From an uncultured Pelagibacteraceae bacterium (GTDB lineage Bacteria; Pseudomonadota; Alphaproteobacteria; Pelagibacterales; Pelagibacteraceae), in contig CACECL010000001.1 in assembly GCA_902557995.1 (NCBI GenBank), forward strand, positions 1-64,000: a stretch of DNA of 64,000 nucleotides. Direction: 5' to 3'. Below the pieces are notes generated by a model, which worked only from the letters and a program-made list of their open reading frames with translations, made no database searches and was not told the DNA's origin. Numbering within the stretch: the stretch's first letter is position 1; every line of letters starts with the position of its first letter. Shown here in pieces: positions 18,967 to 31,378 of this stretch. The position numbers and the translations under genes are program-made.

Positions 18967-20307
18967 ATGACAAAAAAAATTTTAATTTTATTATTTATAT
19001 TAATACCTATCAATGCAAATGCTTTAATAGAAGTTGATATAACTAGGGGAAATTTAAATCCACTTCCATTAGCAGTTTCCCCTCTTTCAATTGACGAAGA
19101 GTCTAGAAAAGGTTTTGAAAAAAAACTTAAAAAAGAAAATATTGGCTCCGAGATATCAAAAATTATTGAGAATAATTTGAGAACCTCGGGATTATTTAAT
19201 CCTCTAGATAAAAAGGCTTTTTTACAAGCTCCTGATATTGCAAATCTAAAACCAAGATTTGAAGATTGGAATTTAATAAAAGCTCAAGCACTTATTACTG
19301 GCAAAGTAAATTATGTTGACGATAAATTAAGAGTTGAGTTTAGATTATGGGATGTTTTAGCTGCCAAAGAAATGATGGCCTTAGCTTTTACAACAGTCCC
19401 TAACAATTGGAGAAGAGTAGGGCATATTATTTCTGATAAAGTTTATGAAAGGTTGACAGGAGAAAAAGGTTATTTTGATACAAGGATAATTTATGTCTCG
19501 GAAGAAGGACCAAAAACACAAAGAATAAAAAAATTAGCAATCATGGATCAAGACGGAGCTAATAATAAATTTTTGACATTAGGGAATGAGTTAGTTTTAA
19601 CACCACGATTTAATCCAGCAAGTCAAATGGTAACTTATTTGTCTTACTTTAAAAATCTGCCGAGGGTTTATTTATTAGATATAGAAACTGGTACACAAGA
19701 GGTAGTTGGAGATTTTCCTGGAATGACGTTTGCACCACGTTTTTCACCTGATGGTAAAAAAATAATTATGAGTTTTGCTAAAGACGGAAAGTCAGATATC
19801 TATACCATGGATTTAGAAAATAGAATTGTAGAAAAAATTACCAACCATCCATCAATTGACACTTCTCCATCTTATTCTCCTGATGGAAAATATATTACAT
19901 TTAATTCTGATAGAAGTGGTTATCAGCAAATTTATGTAATGAAGAATGATGGAAGTGATGTAAAAAGAATTTCTTTTGGCAACGGTTTATATGGAACACC
20001 TGTATGGTCTCCAAGAGGAGATTTAATTGCATTTACAAAATTACATAAAGGTAAATTTTATATAGGCGTAATGAGAACTGATGGCAGTGGTGAAAGATTG
20101 TTAACTGAAAATTATTATCAAGAAGCACCTTCTTGGTCTCCAAATGGAAGGGTATTAATATTTTATAGAGAGACAAAAACCAACTCCAAAGGAGAAGGTT
20201 TTTCTGCAAAATTGTGGTCTATAGATTTAACAGGTTATAATGAGCGGCAAATAAAGACGCCAACAGATGCTTCAGACCCATCATGGTCATCATTATTAAG
20301 CAATTAA
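18967..20307 (+). CDS. tolB: TolB
   Basis: N-terminal TolB domain plus WD40-like repeats ([35 protein letters not shown]). Confidence 0.95.
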   Translation: MTKKILILLFILIPINANALIEVDITRGNLNPLPLAVSPLSIDEESRKGFEKKLKKENIGSEISKIIENNLRTSGLFNPLDKKAFLQAPDIANLKPRFEDWNLIKAQALITGKVNYVDDKLRVEFRLWDVLAAKEMMALAFTTVPNNWRRVGHIISDKVYERLTGEKGYFDTRIIYVSEEGPKTQRIKKLAIMDQDGANNKFLTLGNELVLTPRFNPASQMVTYLSYFKNLPRVYLLDIETGTQEVVGDFPGMTFAPRFSPDGKKIIMSFAKDGKSDIYTMDLENRIVEKITNHPSIDTSPSYSPDGKYITFNSDRSGYQQIYVMKNDGSDVKRISFGNGLYGTPVWSPRGDLIAFTKLHKGKFYIGVMRTDGSGERLLTENYYQEAPSWSPNGRVLIFYRETKTNSKGEGFSAKLWSIDLTGYNERQIKTPTDASDPSWSSLLSN

Positions 20308-20405
20308 CAGATTAATATTTGTAAATTTCTTGATTTTTATACTTGAAACCTTTAATTAGTTGTGAAAAAGTTAAGAAATTGAAATTAGCAGCAAGGAGCA
20401 ATTTA

Positions 20406-20897
20406 ATGAGATTAAACAAAATTTTAAAAAACACACTTTTAGTATTAACAGCATGTCTAGTGCTATCTGCATGTGCAACTAAAAAAGAAGTGGCAACAGA
20501 CATTCAAGGTCAAATGCAAGGTGATGTTTACACAGGAACAGACACAGTTGAATATTTAGCTGATGGTGTTCCAGATAGAGTATTCTTTGCAACAAATGAG
20601 TCAATACTAACAACTGCATCAAGAGAAACTCTTAGAGCTCAAGCAGCTTGGTTAAGAAAGAATCCAAACATAAATGTAGTGCTTGAAGGTCATGCTGACG
20701 AAAGAGGAACAAGAGAATACAACTTGGCTCTTGGTGAAAGAAGAGCAAATGCAGCTAAAGATTACTTGATGACTTACGGAATATCTTCTGACAGAATAAC
20801 CGTTTTAAGTTATGGTAAGGAGAGACCGGTTGACTCTGGTTCAAACCCATTAGCTTGGTCAAAAAACAGAAGATCAGTAACTGTTAAAGCAAATTAA
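20406..20897 (+). CDS. pal: Peptidoglycan-associated lipoprotein Pal
   Basis: Lipobox LSAC; NINVVLEGHADERGTREYNLALGERRANAAKDYL (OmpA-like). Track start 20343 is upstream of the likely ATG at 20406. Confidence 0.95.
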   Translation: MRLNKILKNTLLVLTACLVLSACATKKEVATDIQGQMQGDVYTGTDTVEYLADGVPDRVFFATNESILTTASRETLRAQAAWLRKNPNINVVLEGHADERGTREYNLALGERRANAAKDYLMTYGISSDRITVLSYGKERPVDSGSNPLAWSKNRRSVTVKAN

Positions 20898-20910
20898 TTA
20901 TTTAAAATTT

Positions 20911-20950
20911 AAGACCCTAAAACCTTTATTGGATTTAGGGTCTTTTTTTT
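20911..20950 (+). terminator. Rho-independent terminator after pal
   Basis: AGACCCTAAA...TTTAGGGTCT followed by a T run. Confidence 0.9.
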
Positions 20951-20980
20951 GCCATTTTTATAATCATAAATCTAATTTAA

Positions 20981-21988
20981 ATGATGCTCATATTTAAATT
21001 AGTAATTTTAAAATTATTATTAATATTAAATTTGGTTTTTATTAATATTTCTTTTGCAGATAATCATAATATTTACGAAACATTAGAAATAATTAAAAAT
21101 GATCTTAAAACTCTTGAAAGAGCAGTTTATTCTGGATCTATAGAAGTGAAAGCAAGCACTAATGATAGTTCGGCTTCAAACTTGGATCAAAACTCAGAAG
21201 ATGTTTTAACTAGACATTTATTAAAATTATCTGAAATTGAGGATCAGTTTAGAGAACTCACCAATAAATTTGAAGAAATAAATTTTAAGTTGGATAAATT
21301 ATCTACCCGTGTTTCAAAAATTCAAGCAGATAACCAAATAAGATTTCAAGACATAGAAAATAATATTAGTTCAGGAAATGTTAGTAATTCAGAAAACCTA
21401 TTAAGTTCAAAACCAAAGACTGATGAGCAAAAAGTTTTACCTGGTAGTTCGCAGCCCCAAGATTTAGGAACAATTTCATATAAAGATACAGAGACAAACG
21501 AAACTTCACAACAAATTCAATCTGTAGATACTACAGCTTCAATTGTAACAGAAACTTTTCAATCTGAAGAAAAAATACTTCCTCAAGATTTAAATCCAGT
21601 GGAGCAATATGAATTTGCAACGAGTTTTTTAAAAGTTGGAGATTACAGTACAGCTGAAAGAGCTTTTAGAGAATTTGTTATATCTAACCCCGATCATGAG
21701 TTAGCAGGTAGTGCACAATACTGGTATGCAGAAACATTCAGAATTAGACAATTATATACAGATGCAGCTTCTGCTTATTTAGAGGGTTACCAAAAATATC
21801 CTAAAGGAAAAAAGGCTCCAATTAATCTATTAAAACTTGGAGTATCAATGGTTCAAATTGGTGAAAAAGACCAAGGATGTAAAATGATAAATGGTGTAGA
21901 ATTACAATATCCTAATGCAAATCAGTCTGTAATACAAAAAGCAAAATATGAGTCCAAAAAATTTGAATGCATCAAACAAGACTCATAA
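20981..21988 (+). CDS. cpoB: Tol-Pal system protein CpoB/YbgF
   Basis: Signal peptide, coiled coil, C-terminal TPR (EQYEFATSFLKVGDYSTAERAFREFVISNPDHELAGSAQYWYAE). Confidence 0.92.
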   Translation: MMLIFKLVILKLLLILNLVFINISFADNHNIYETLEIIKNDLKTLERAVYSGSIEVKASTNDSSASNLDQNSEDVLTRHLLKLSEIEDQFRELTNKFEEINFKLDKLSTRVSKIQADNQIRFQDIENNISSGNVSNSENLLSSKPKTDEQKVLPGSSQPQDLGTISYKDTETNETSQQIQSVDTTASIVTETFQSEEKILPQDLNPVEQYEFATSFLKVGDYSTAERAFREFVISNPDHELAGSAQYWYAETFRIRQLYTDAASAYLEGYQKYPKGKKAPINLLKLGVSMVQIGEKDQGCKMINGVELQYPNANQSVIQKAKYESKKFECIKQDS

Positions 21989-22976
21989 GTTTTTATTAAA
22001 TCAATTAAAAGATAAACAAACTTCTAAAATTTATAAAAAATTTGAAAAAAGTCTTAATTTAAAAGAGGATTTTATAATTGCAGTTTCTGGTGGACCAGAC
22101 AGTCTAGCTTTATGTTTTTTATCAAAAATTTATTCGATTAAAAAACATCTAAAAGTAAAATATTTTCACGTTGATCATAAACTAAGAAATAATTCAACAA
22201 AAGAGGCAGAATTTGTAAAATTACTTTTAAAAAAACTCTCTACAAATCTTGAAATTTTAACTTGGGTTGGAAAAAAACCAAAAAGCAATATTCAATCAAT
22301 TTCAAGAGATAAAAGGTATGCACTCATGATCAACAAGGCAAAAAAATTAAAAATAAAAAATATTTTATTAGGTCATCATAAGGATGATTTAATAGAGAAT
22401 TTTTTTATTAGAATTTTGAGAGGCAGTGGTTTAAATGGCATGGTGTCATTTGATCAAAAAACTAATCGACAAAATATTAATTTGATTAGACCTTTGTTAA
22501 AATTTTCTAAACAAAATTTAGAATATATTACAAAAAAAGTTTTTAAAAATTATGTTGAAGACCCCTCGAATAAAAATAATGAATTTAAAAGAGTAAAAAT
22601 TAGAAATTTTATAAAGCACTTGGAATTAGAGGGATTGGATAATGATAAATTTAATTTAACGATTAAAAATTTAAGATTCGCTAATGATTCAATTAAATTC
22701 TTTGTGGAAAAAAATTTGAAAGATAATTCAACATTTTCAAATATTAATAAGTTTGTTATTTTGAATAAAAATTTTTTTCTTCAGCCAGAAGAAGTGGTTT
22801 TTAGGTCTCTCACAGAAGTACTAAAGGGTGTTGGTAAAAAATATTACCCGGTAAGAGGAAAAAAAATTGATAAGTTAATTTATCAAATTAAAAATGATAG
22901 CTCTTTTAAGACCACTTTAGGAAACTGTGTAATAAAGAAGGTAAATAACTCAGTTATAGTATCAAAAGAGCGTTAA
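21948..22976 (+). CDS. tilS: tRNA(Ile)-lysidine synthase
   Basis: IAVSGGPDSLALCFL PP-loop; FHVDHKLRNNST; LGHHKDDLIENFFIRILRGSGLNGM. Confidence 0.93.
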   Translation: MSPKNLNASNKTHKFLLNQLKDKQTSKIYKKFEKSLNLKEDFIIAVSGGPDSLALCFLSKIYSIKKHLKVKYFHVDHKLRNNSTKEAEFVKLLLKKLSTNLEILTWVGKKPKSNIQSISRDKRYALMINKAKKLKIKNILLGHHKDDLIENFFIRILRGSGLNGMVSFDQKTNRQNINLIRPLLKFSKQNLEYITKKVFKNYVEDPSNKNNEFKRVKIRNFIKHLELEGLDNDKFNLTIKNLRFANDSIKFFVEKNLKDNSTFSNINKFVILNKNFFLQPEEVVFRSLTEVLKGVGKKYYPVRGKKIDKLIYQIKNDSSFKTTLGNCVIKKVNNSVIVSKER

Positions 22977-23039
22977 AGATGATGAAATAACTGATATTTT
23001 GTCACTTGTTAATTTAATAATAATTCTTATTTTAAACCT

Positions 23040-24947
23040 ATGAATTTAAAAAATCTTGCAATGTGGGGAATAATAGTTTTCTTAACTATAGGCCTTTATA
23101 ACATGTTTAAAAATCCACAGTCTAATGTTAGAGGTGGAAATCAAATAATATTTTCGGATTTTTTAAATTCAGTTGAGGACGGTGAAGTTCTAAAAGTTGA
23201 GATTCAGGGAAATAATATCAAAGGTACTTATTCGAATGGAAATTCTTTTTCAACTTATGCTCCTAATGATCCAAATCTTATAGAAAAATTATCAGAGAAA
23301 GGTGTGAGTATTTCAGCAGCACCTTTAGATGAAAAAATGCCTTCATTGTTTGGTGTACTCTTATCATGGTTTCCCATGTTACTACTGATTGCAGTCTGGA
23401 TTTTCTTCATGAGACAAATGCAGGGTGGCAAAGGTGGAGCGATGGGATTTGGAAAATCAAAAGCTAAAATGATGAATGAATTAAAAGGTAAGGTTACTTT
23501 TAATGATGTTGCTGGTGTAGAGGAAGCTAAAGAAGAAGTAGAAGAAATGGTAGAATTCTTAAAAGATCCAAAAAAATTTAGTAGGTTGGGTGGTAAAATT
23601 CCAAGAGGAGCTTTACTTGTTGGTCCTCCAGGTACTGGTAAAACTTTATTAGCAAGGGCAATTGCGGGTGAAGCAGGTGTTCCGTTTTTCACTATTTCAG
23701 GTTCTGATTTTGTTGAGATGTTCGTTGGAGTAGGAGCGTCTAGAGTAAGAGACATGTTTGAACAAGGAAAAAAAAATTCTCCGTGTATTATTTTTATAGA
23801 TGAGATAGATGCTGTTGGAAGAAGTAGAGGGGCAGGTCTAGGGGGCGGAAATGATGAGAGAGAACAAACCTTAAACCAGTTATTAGTTGAAATGGATGGT
23901 TTTGATACAAATGAAGGTGTCATAATTATAGCTGCAACAAATAGACCAGATGTGCTCGATCCAGCTTTATTAAGACCAGGAAGGTTTGATAGACAGGTGG
24001 TGGTTTCAAACCCAGATATTATTGGAAGAGAAAAAATTTTAAAAGTTCATGTAAAAAAAATAAAAATGGCGCCAGATGTAAATTTAAGAACAATTGCAAG
24101 AGGCACTCCAGGATTTTCAGGAGCAGATCTTGCAAATATAGTTAATGAAGCAGCTTTGTTAGCAGCGAGAAAAAATAAGAGGATAGTCACATTACTAGAA
24201 TTTGAGGAAGCAAAAGATAAAGTTATGATGGGTGCTGAAAGACGTTCAATGGTCATGACAGAAGATGAGAAAAAACTAACTGCGTACCATGAAGGTGGAC
24301 ATGCTCTAGTGTCGTTTAATATGCCAAGTTATGATCCTATTCATAAAGCTACTATTATACCAAGAGGCAGAGCTCTTGGAATGGTAATGAACCTACCTGA
24401 AAGAGACAAACACGGTTACTCAATAAAATATCTTAAAGCGAGACTAGCTGTTTGTTTTGGAGGAAGAGTGGCTGAAGAATTAATTTTTGGAAAAGATAAT
24501 ATATCTACAGGAGCAGGTGGAGGAAATGGTTCTGATATTAACCAGGCTACACAGTTAGCAAGAGCAATGGTAACAAAATATGGAATGAGTGAAGAAATGG
24601 GTCCAGTTGAATATGGGGAAAACCAAGAAGAAGTGTTTTTAGGAAGATCAGTTACTCAAACTCAATCGGTATCAGAGGAAGTTGCTCAGAAAATTGATAA
24701 AGAAATAAGAAAGCTTGTAGATGAAGGATATAATAAAGCTAAGGAAATTTTAACAGAAAAAATAGATGATCTACATAAAATTGCAAAAGCTTTAATAACT
24801 TATGAGACTTTAACTGGTGAAGAAATTGAGAATATAATTAATAAAAATTTATATCCTAAAGATAAGATTTTAGACAATCCAGAATCAAAAGATGATCAAG
24901 ATTCAGCTTTGGGCGCTATGGGTTTGAAACCAAAAATTGTTCATTAA
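23040..24947 (+). CDS. ftsH: ATP-dependent zinc metalloprotease FtsH
   Basis: [31 protein letters not shown] zinc site. Confidence 0.98.
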   Translation: MNLKNLAMWGIIVFLTIGLYNMFKNPQSNVRGGNQIIFSDFLNSVEDGEVLKVEIQGNNIKGTYSNGNSFSTYAPNDPNLIEKLSEKGVSISAAPLDEKMPSLFGVLLSWFPMLLLIAVWIFFMRQMQGGKGGAMGFGKSKAKMMNELKGKVTFNDVAGVEEAKEEVEEMVEFLKDPKKFSRLGGKIPRGALLVGPPGTGKTLLARAIAGEAGVPFFTISGSDFVEMFVGVGASRVRDMFEQGKKNSPCIIFIDEIDAVGRSRGAGLGGGNDEREQTLNQLLVEMDGFDTNEGVIIIAATNRPDVLDPALLRPGRFDRQVVVSNPDIIGREKILKVHVKKIKMAPDVNLRTIARGTPGFSGADLANIVNEAALLAARKNKRIVTLLEFEEAKDKVMMGAERRSMVMTEDEKKLTAYHEGGHALVSFNMPSYDPIHKATIIPRGRALGMVMNLPERDKHGYSIKYLKARLAVCFGGRVAEELIFGKDNISTGAGGGNGSDINQATQLARAMVTKYGMSEEMGPVEYGENQEEVFLGRSVTQTQSVSEEVAQKIDKEIRKLVDEGYNKAKEILTEKIDDLHKIAKALITYETLTGEEIENIINKNLYPKDKILDNPESKDDQDSALGAMGLKPKIVH

Positions 24948-24953
24948 TAAATA

Positions 24954-26006
24954 ATGTCAAGATGTTACACAAGAGCGTGTAATTTCTACTTCGGCAAACA
25001 ATCAAAAATTTTAGTAAAGAAAAAACAATCAATCCCTTTACATCAAATTAAAGAAATATCTTTTGACCATGTTGAGATAATTACAAGAAAAAAAATTAGA
25101 AAAATTTCAATAAATAAAATTAGAAATTTACCAAAAAAACTAAAAATAAAAATAAATTCAGATTTAAAAAAAATTAGGTCAAAAAAATCAAATTTTTCAA
25201 ATTTAAATTTTAAAAAAATTCCAAATATATTGGGTGTTTTAAATCTCACTCCTGATAGTTTTTCTGATGGAGGAAAATTTAACAAAAAAAATAAAGGCGT
25301 CAGTCATGCTTTCAATTTATATAAAACTGGTGCTTCGTTAGTAGATGTTGGTGGAGAGTCTACAAGACCAGGATCAAAGGAAGTAAATAAAAATCGAGAA
25401 TGGTATAGAATTAATAAGACATTAAAATTAATTGTAAAAAAAATACCAATATCTTTAGACACAAGAAAATCTACAATAATGGAAAATGGTATTAGAATGG
25501 GGGTTAAACTTATTAATGATGTTTCGGGATTAAGCCATGATCCTAAAACAATAAATGTTTTAAAAAAGTATAAAATTCCATTTGTAATACAGCATTCAGT
25601 TGGGACACCAGAAAATATGCAAAAGAATCCAATATATAAAAATGAATTATTAGATATATATGATTATTTTGAAGATAAAATTAAGTTAATAAGGTCTAAA
25701 GGTATTAAACACAATAATATAATTTTAGATCCTGGAATTGGATTTGGAAAAAATTTGAAACATAATATGAATCTTATAAGAGGTGTTTCTATTTTTCATT
25801 CATTAGGTTTTCCTATACTAGTAGGGAATTCAAGAAAAAGATTTATTAAAGATATATCAAAAAAAAATGATAGCGAAACAAGGATTGGTGGAACTATGGC
25901 TTCTTCAATTTATTTAATGATGCAAGGAATTCAGATTTTAAGAATTCATGATGTTAATGAAGTTATGCAAGGTATTAAAGTTTTTAATCAGATAATCAAA
26001 AATTAA
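24954..26006 (+). CDS. folP: Dihydropteroate synthase
   Basis: GVLNLTPDSFSDGGKF, VDVGGESTRPGSKEV, LDPGIGFGKN. Confidence 0.95.
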   Translation: MSRCYTRACNFYFGKQSKILVKKKQSIPLHQIKEISFDHVEIITRKKIRKISINKIRNLPKKLKIKINSDLKKIRSKKSNFSNLNFKKIPNILGVLNLTPDSFSDGGKFNKKNKGVSHAFNLYKTGASLVDVGGESTRPGSKEVNKNREWYRINKTLKLIVKKIPISLDTRKSTIMENGIRMGVKLINDVSGLSHDPKTINVLKKYKIPFVIQHSVGTPENMQKNPIYKNELLDIYDYFEDKIKLIRSKGIKHNNIILDPGIGFGKNLKHNMNLIRGVSIFHSLGFPILVGNSRKRFIKDISKKNDSETRIGGTMASSIYLMMQGIQILRIHDVNEVMQGIKVFNQIIKN

Positions 26007-27337
26007 TGGCAAAAAAATATTTTGGAACAGATGGAATAAGAGGTGCAGTTAATAGCAAATATATAAATGGAGATATGTTCTTTAAATTTGGACTTGCTAG
26101 CGGAACATACTTTAAATCTCAAAAAAAAAGAAAACAAACAGCAATAATTGCAAAAGATACGAGATTGTCAGGATATACACTTGAGCCAGCTCTTGTTTCA
26201 GGTTTAGCTTCAGCTGGTATGCATGTTTATACTCTAGGACCCTTACCAACTAATGGATTGGCTATGCTAACTAAAGAAATGAAGGCTAATATGGGTATAA
26301 TGATCACTGCCTCTCACAATCCACATTTTGACAATGGTTTAAAATTGTTTGGTCCTGATGGTATGAAATTATCAGATAACATAGAAAAAAAAATAGAGGG
26401 ACTTATAGATAAGAAAATCTCAAAAAACCTTTCGCATTCTGAAAAATTAGGAAGAGTTAAAAGATTAGAAACAGGTACTAAAAAATATATTAAAATATTG
26501 AAAAAAAATTTCACAAAAGAGTTCAATTTAAGAGGGCTAAGAATAGTAATCGATTGTGCAAATGGTGCTGGTTATAAGGCAGGTCCTGAATTATTGAATT
26601 CATTAGGAGCTAAAGTCATAGCAATAGGAATTAAACCAAATGGTTTAAATATTAATAAAAAATGTGGATCAACTTTTCCAAGAAAAATCAGATCTGCTGT
26701 AAAAAAATATAAAGCACATATTGGAATATCTTTAGATGGGGATGCTGATAGAATTATAATGTGTGATGAAAAAAGCAATATAATAGATGGAGATCAAATT
26801 ATAGCTGCTTTAGCAACAAGATGGAAAAATAAAAAAATGTTAAAAGGTGGAGTTGTTGGAACATTAATGTCAAATTATGGTTTAGAAAAATATTTTAAAT
26901 CAAAAGGAATAAAATTTTTAAGGGCAAATGTTGGAGATAGATATGTTAAAGAAAAAATGCAAAAATACAATTTTAATCTAGGCGGTGAACAATCAGGACA
27001 TATTATTTTAGGTAAATTTGCAACTACGGGAGATGGTCTGCTAGTAGCTTTAGAAGCTCTTTTTGCTTTAAGAAAAGGAAAAAAAGCAAGTGAATTTTTT
27101 GAACAATTTAAGAAAACACCTCAGATATTAGAAAATATTGAAGTAAAAGATAAAAATATTATTAACAAACCAAAGATAAAAAAAATTATAAAAATTGCAG
27201 ATAAATTAATTAAAGGCAAAGGACGAATTTTAGTAAGAAAATCAGGGACAGAATCTAAAATAAGAGTAATGGGAGAAAGTGAAAATAAAGCTCTTCTATA
27301 TAAATGTATGAATATGATTACAAAAAAAATTAAATAA
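26006..27337 (+). CDS. glmM: Phosphoglucosamine mutase
   Basis: KKYFGTDGIRGAVN, ITASHNPHFDNGLKLFGPDG, DGDADRIIM. Confidence 0.97.
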   Translation: MAKKYFGTDGIRGAVNSKYINGDMFFKFGLASGTYFKSQKKRKQTAIIAKDTRLSGYTLEPALVSGLASAGMHVYTLGPLPTNGLAMLTKEMKANMGIMITASHNPHFDNGLKLFGPDGMKLSDNIEKKIEGLIDKKISKNLSHSEKLGRVKRLETGTKKYIKILKKNFTKEFNLRGLRIVIDCANGAGYKAGPELLNSLGAKVIAIGIKPNGLNINKKCGSTFPRKIRSAVKKYKAHIGISLDGDADRIIMCDEKSNIIDGDQIIAALATRWKNKKMLKGGVVGTLMSNYGLEKYFKSKGIKFLRANVGDRYVKEKMQKYNFNLGGEQSGHIILGKFATTGDGLLVALEALFALRKGKKASEFFEQFKKTPQILENIEVKDKNIINKPKIKKIIKIADKLIKGKGRILVRKSGTESKIRVMGESENKALLYKCMNMITKKIK

Positions 27338-27338
27338 A

Positions 27339-28151
27339 TTGAAACCTAATTCTAAAATTTTAATTATTGCAGGATCTGACTCATCAGGTGGAGCAGGTAT
27401 TCAAGCAGATATAAAAACTATCACTGCTCTAGGTTCTTATGCAATGACTGCAATAACTGCAGTTACATCACAAAATACCACAGGTGTAAAATCAATTGTT
27501 GGGATTAATCCAAAAGAAATTTTTAATCAAATTATTTATAGCTGTAAAGACATAAGACCTGATGCGATAAAAATTGGTATGCTGCATTCTTCAGAGGTTA
27601 TTAGAATAGTACTAAAAGCTTTGAATGTAATCAAAGTTAAAAAAATAGTATTAGATCCAGTGATGGTTGCTAAAGGAGGGGCTAAACTAATAAATCGTAA
27701 GGCAATTCAATTGTTAAAATTAAAACTAATTAAAAAAGTATCGCTTATTACCCCTAATATCCCTGAGGCAGAAATTTTGACTAAAACAAAAATTATAACA
27801 AAAGAGGATATGATTTTTGCTGCTAATAAACTTATAGCTTTGGGAGCTAAAAATGTACTTATAAAAGGTGGTCATTTAAAACATAAAAATGTAATAGATA
27901 TTTTAATAAACAAAAAAGACATAAAGATTTTCAAAAGCGAGCGTCACAAAACAAAGAATACTCATGGTACAGGTTGTACATTATCTAGCTCAGTTACAAC
28001 TTTTTTATCATGTGGAAAAACTGTAAAGAAATCTTGTGAGCTTGGAATTAAGTATGTAAATTCTGCAATTAAATCAAACCCGAAATATGGAAAAGGTCAT
28101 GGCCCAATTAACCATCTCACTTCCTTAAAAGTAAACAGAAAATTTAATTAA
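27339..28151 (+). CDS. thiD: Hydroxymethylpyrimidine/phosphomethylpyrimidine kinase
   Basis: [54 protein letters not shown] start. Confidence 0.94.
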   Translation: MKPNSKILIIAGSDSSGGAGIQADIKTITALGSYAMTAITAVTSQNTTGVKSIVGINPKEIFNQIIYSCKDIRPDAIKIGMLHSSEVIRIVLKALNVIKVKKIVLDPVMVAKGGAKLINRKAIQLLKLKLIKKVSLITPNIPEAEILTKTKIITKEDMIFAANKLIALGAKNVLIKGGHLKHKNVIDILINKKDIKIFKSERHKTKNTHGTGCTLSSSVTTFLSCGKTVKKSCELGIKYVNSAIKSNPKYGKGHGPINHLTSLKVNRKFN

Positions 28152-29443
28152 TGAAAAATATAGTCGTTGTTGGATCTCAATGGGGTGACGAAGGTAAAGG
28201 AAAAATTGTTGATTGGTTATCTGAACAGGCTGATGTAGTAATAAGATTCCAAGGAGGTCACAATGCTGGTCATACTTTAGTGATTGATGGTGTTACTTAT
28301 AAATTGAGATTATTGCCATCTGGAATAGTTAGAAAAGGCAAAATATCAATTATTGGTAATGGTGTTGTCGTAGATCCATGGGCTTTATTAGAGGAAATAG
28401 AAGAAATAAAATCTAAAGGCGTAGAAGTAAATGTAAATAATTTTATTATTTCGGAGTCTGCAAATTTAATTTTGCCTTTTCATAGAGAAATGGATGAGAT
28501 TAGAGAGGATGCAGCAGGAAAAAGCAAAATAGGAACTACAAGACGTGGAATTGGACCAGCATATGAAGATAAAGTTGGAAGAAGATCTATAAGAGTTATG
28601 GATCTTAGATCTGAAAAAAATTTAGATCAAAGACTCGACTCTGTATTAGTTCATCATAATGCAATTAGAAAAGGCCTAGGAAAAAAAATTTTTGAAAAAG
28701 ATCAGCTTAAATCTGATTTGCTTAAAATAGCACCCAAAATACTAGAATTTTCCCAGCCAGTTTGGTTAAAGATTGATCAATTTAAAAAACAAAAAAAGAA
28801 AATTTTATTTGAAGGTGCCCAAGGTATTTTACTTGATGTAGATCATGGAACTTATCCTTTTGTAACTTCATCTAATACTGTTGCCTCAAGCGCAGCTACA
28901 GGAACTGGTTGTGGCCCTAATTCGATTAATTATGTTCTTGGAATTACAAAAGCTTATACAACAAGAGTTGGGGAAGGTCCTTTTCCTACAGAGTTAACAG
29001 ATGATGTTGGTGAACTTTTAGGAACGCGTGGAAAAGAATTTGGAACTGTTACAAGTAGAAAAAGAAGATGTGGATGGTTTGATGGCGTTTTGGTAAGGCA
29101 AACAATTAAAGTTTCAGGAATTGATGGTATCGCTTTAACGAAATTAGATGTACTTGATGAATTAGATGAAATTAAAATGTGTGTTGCTTATGAGCTTGAT
29201 GGTAAAAGATTAGATTATTTACCTGCCGCTGTAGAGGACCAGATTAAAATAAAACCAATTTATGAAACTTTTCCAGGTTGGAAAGTTTCTACAAGTGGAG
29301 TCAAAAATATGGACTCGTTACCTGAAAATGCAAAAAAATATATTTTTGCTGTTGAAGATTTTATTGGTGCAAAGGTATCAAGTATCTCTACTAGTCCAGA
29401 AAGAGATGATACTATTTTAATTGAAAACCCTTTTGAAGTTTAA
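28151..29443 (+). CDS. purA: Adenylosuccinate synthetase
   Basis: [37 protein letters not shown]. Confidence 0.98.
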   Translation: MKNIVVVGSQWGDEGKGKIVDWLSEQADVVIRFQGGHNAGHTLVIDGVTYKLRLLPSGIVRKGKISIIGNGVVVDPWALLEEIEEIKSKGVEVNVNNFIISESANLILPFHREMDEIREDAAGKSKIGTTRRGIGPAYEDKVGRRSIRVMDLRSEKNLDQRLDSVLVHHNAIRKGLGKKIFEKDQLKSDLLKIAPKILEFSQPVWLKIDQFKKQKKKILFEGAQGILLDVDHGTYPFVTSSNTVASSAATGTGCGPNSINYVLGITKAYTTRVGEGPFPTELTDDVGELLGTRGKEFGTVTSRKRRCGWFDGVLVRQTIKVSGIDGIALTKLDVLDELDEIKMCVAYELDGKRLDYLPAAVEDQIKIKPIYETFPGWKVSTSGVKNMDSLPENAKKYIFAVEDFIGAKVSSISTSPERDDTILIENPFEV

Positions 29444-30333
29444 TTTGCGGGTAAAAGATTTTTTGATTTAGCTAATAAAAGCATATGCTTTTGAAGTTTT
29501 TCAAATGCTTTATTTTCTATTTGTCTAACTCTTTCTCTGCTAATTTTATATTTTTTACTTAAATCTTCTAGTGTAGTCGGGTCATCATTCAGTCTTCTTG
29601 AGTATAGAATTTCTCTTTCTCTATCGTTAAGAACTTTAATAGAGTCTTTTAATAAATCTTTTCTTTGCTCCATTTCCTCGTGCTGAGCAAATTTTAAATC
29701 ATGATCGAGTTCTTTATCAACCAACCAGTCTTGCCATTCATCACCATCTTCTCCAACTTGAGCATTAAGCGAGAACTCTTTTCCAGAAAGTCTTCTATTC
29801 ATAGAAACGACTTCTTCTTTACTTACATCGAGCTTATTAGCTATATGATCAACGTGTTCATCTCTTAAATCTCCTTCAGTTTCTGGAGAAATCTGATTTT
29901 TAATTTTCTTTAAATTAAAAAATAATTTTTTTTGAGCAGTAGTAGTTCCAATTTTGACAAGGCTCCAAGATCTTAAAATATATTCTTGAATAGAAGCCTT
30001 AATCCACCACATTGCATAAGTTGCCAATCTAAAACCTTTTTCTGGTTCAAATTTCTTGACAGCTTGCATAAGACCTACATTTCCCTCTGAAATCATTTCA
30101 TTAATAGGCAAACCATATCCTTTGTAGCCCATAGCAATCTTTGCAACTAATCTCAAATGACTAGTAACTAGTTTTTCTGCAGCTTTAATATTACCAGTCG
30201 TTCTCCAATTTTTTGCTAGCATATATTCTTCTTCTGCAGCTAACATTGGAAATTTTTTAATCTGCTCTAAATATGCAGATAGTCCACCTTCATTTGAAAG
30301 GGTTGGCAGATTGTTACTCATTGTTGTGCTCAT
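29440..30333 (-). CDS. rpoH: RNA polymerase sigma-32 factor
   Basis: [84 protein letters not shown]. Confidence 0.97.
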   Translation of the reverse strand: MSTTMSNNLPTLSNEGGLSAYLEQIKKFPMLAAEEEYMLAKNWRTTGNIKAAEKLVTSHLRLVAKIAMGYKGYGLPINEMISEGNVGLMQAVKKFEPEKGFRLATYAMWWIKASIQEYILRSWSLVKIGTTTAQKKLFFNLKKIKNQISPETEGDLRDEHVDHIANKLDVSKEEVVSMNRRLSGKEFSLNAQVGEDGDEWQDWLVDKELDHDLKFAQHEEMEQRKDLLKDSIKVLNDREREILYSRRLNDDPTTLEDLSKKYKISRERVRQIENKAFEKLQKHMLLLAKSKNLLPAN

Positions 30334-30374
30334 AGGTGTGTTTATTTAATTAATTATACCTAATTTTCAATAAT

Positions 30375-31355
30375 TTATTCTTCAGTGTTTCTAAGCATTT
30401 TTAGAATATTATTTAGATCTTGTGGCAAAAGTGAGGAAAAAATCATCTCTTTCTTAGTACGTGGATGTATAAATCCTAAAGTTTTTGCATGTAGAAATTG
30501 TCTATTTAATTTAGTAATTGAATTTTGGATTTCTAAATCAATATTTTTTAACTTTTTATATTTTTTTTTATATTTATCATCTCCAACTAGACTATTACCT
30601 TTATAATTCATATGAACTCTTATCTGATGTGTTCTTCCTGTTTCTAATTTACATTCAACTAAACTTAAGGTTGGTGTTTTCTGATTTTCAAAAATTTCAA
30701 GTGTTTTATAATTTGTTATAGCTTTCTTACCTTTAGAACTACTAACTTCCATAAGTTGTCTATTTTTTGAACTACGAGTTATAAATGTTTCAATTCTTCC
30801 TGAAGAGGGTCTTAATTTTCCCCATATTAAAAGTTGGTACTCTCTTATAATTGTATGATCACTAAATTGTTTTGATAAATTTTCATGAGTTTCATTGTTT
30901 TTTGCAATTACAACTAAACCAGATGTGTTTTTGTCAATTCTATGAACAATACCAGGTCTTAACTCGTCACCTATATTTGATAAAGAATTCTTATCATAAT
31001 GCATCAATGCATTAACAATTGTCTTATCATAATTTCCAGCTCCCGGATGCATGATTATTCCGGCAGGTTTATTAATTACTAATAGATCATCATCTTCGTA
31101 TATTATTTCTAATTTAAATTCGTAAGGTTTAAGGGATGCTATTTCAGGCTCTGGAATCTTAAGATTTATAGCATCACCAATTGAGACTTTTTTTGACGGA
31201 CTTTTAATTATTTCATTATTTAGTGTTAACTTTTCTTTTAAAATTAAATTTTTAATCCTAGTTCTACTAATTAATTCCTCTCTTTTGTTAATTAAAACAT
31301 CAACCCTTAAATTCTTCTCATCCTCTTTGACTATAAAATTAATGTTTTTTTCCAT
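30375..31355 (-). CDS. rluD: Ribosomal large subunit pseudouridine synthase RluD-like
   Basis: LLVINKPAGIIMHPG, PGIVHRIDKNTSGLVVIAKN, TGRTHQIRVHMNYKGNSLVGD. Confidence 0.92.
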   Translation of the reverse strand: MEKNINFIVKEDEKNLRVDVLINKREELISRTRIKNLILKEKLTLNNEIIKSPSKKVSIGDAINLKIPEPEIASLKPYEFKLEIIYEDDDLLVINKPAGIIMHPGAGNYDKTIVNALMHYDKNSLSNIGDELRPGIVHRIDKNTSGLVVIAKNNETHENLSKQFSDHTIIREYQLLIWGKLRPSSGRIETFITRSSKNRQLMEVSSSKGKKAITNYKTLEIFENQKTPTLSLVECKLETGRTHQIRVHMNYKGNSLVGDDKYKKKYKKLKNIDLEIQNSITKLNRQFLHAKTLGFIHPRTKKEMIFSSLLPQDLNNILKMLRNTEE

Positions 31356-31378
31356 AAAATATAATATTAATACTATAT

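Noticed and set aside
23255-23923. 222-aa minus-strand ORF antisense to ftsH (and shorter antisense ORFs such as 4820-5146, 15678-16037, 10780-10989, 45030-45293)
   Set aside because: Low-complexity translations mirroring conserved coding genes; no domain signature; typical shadow ORFs.
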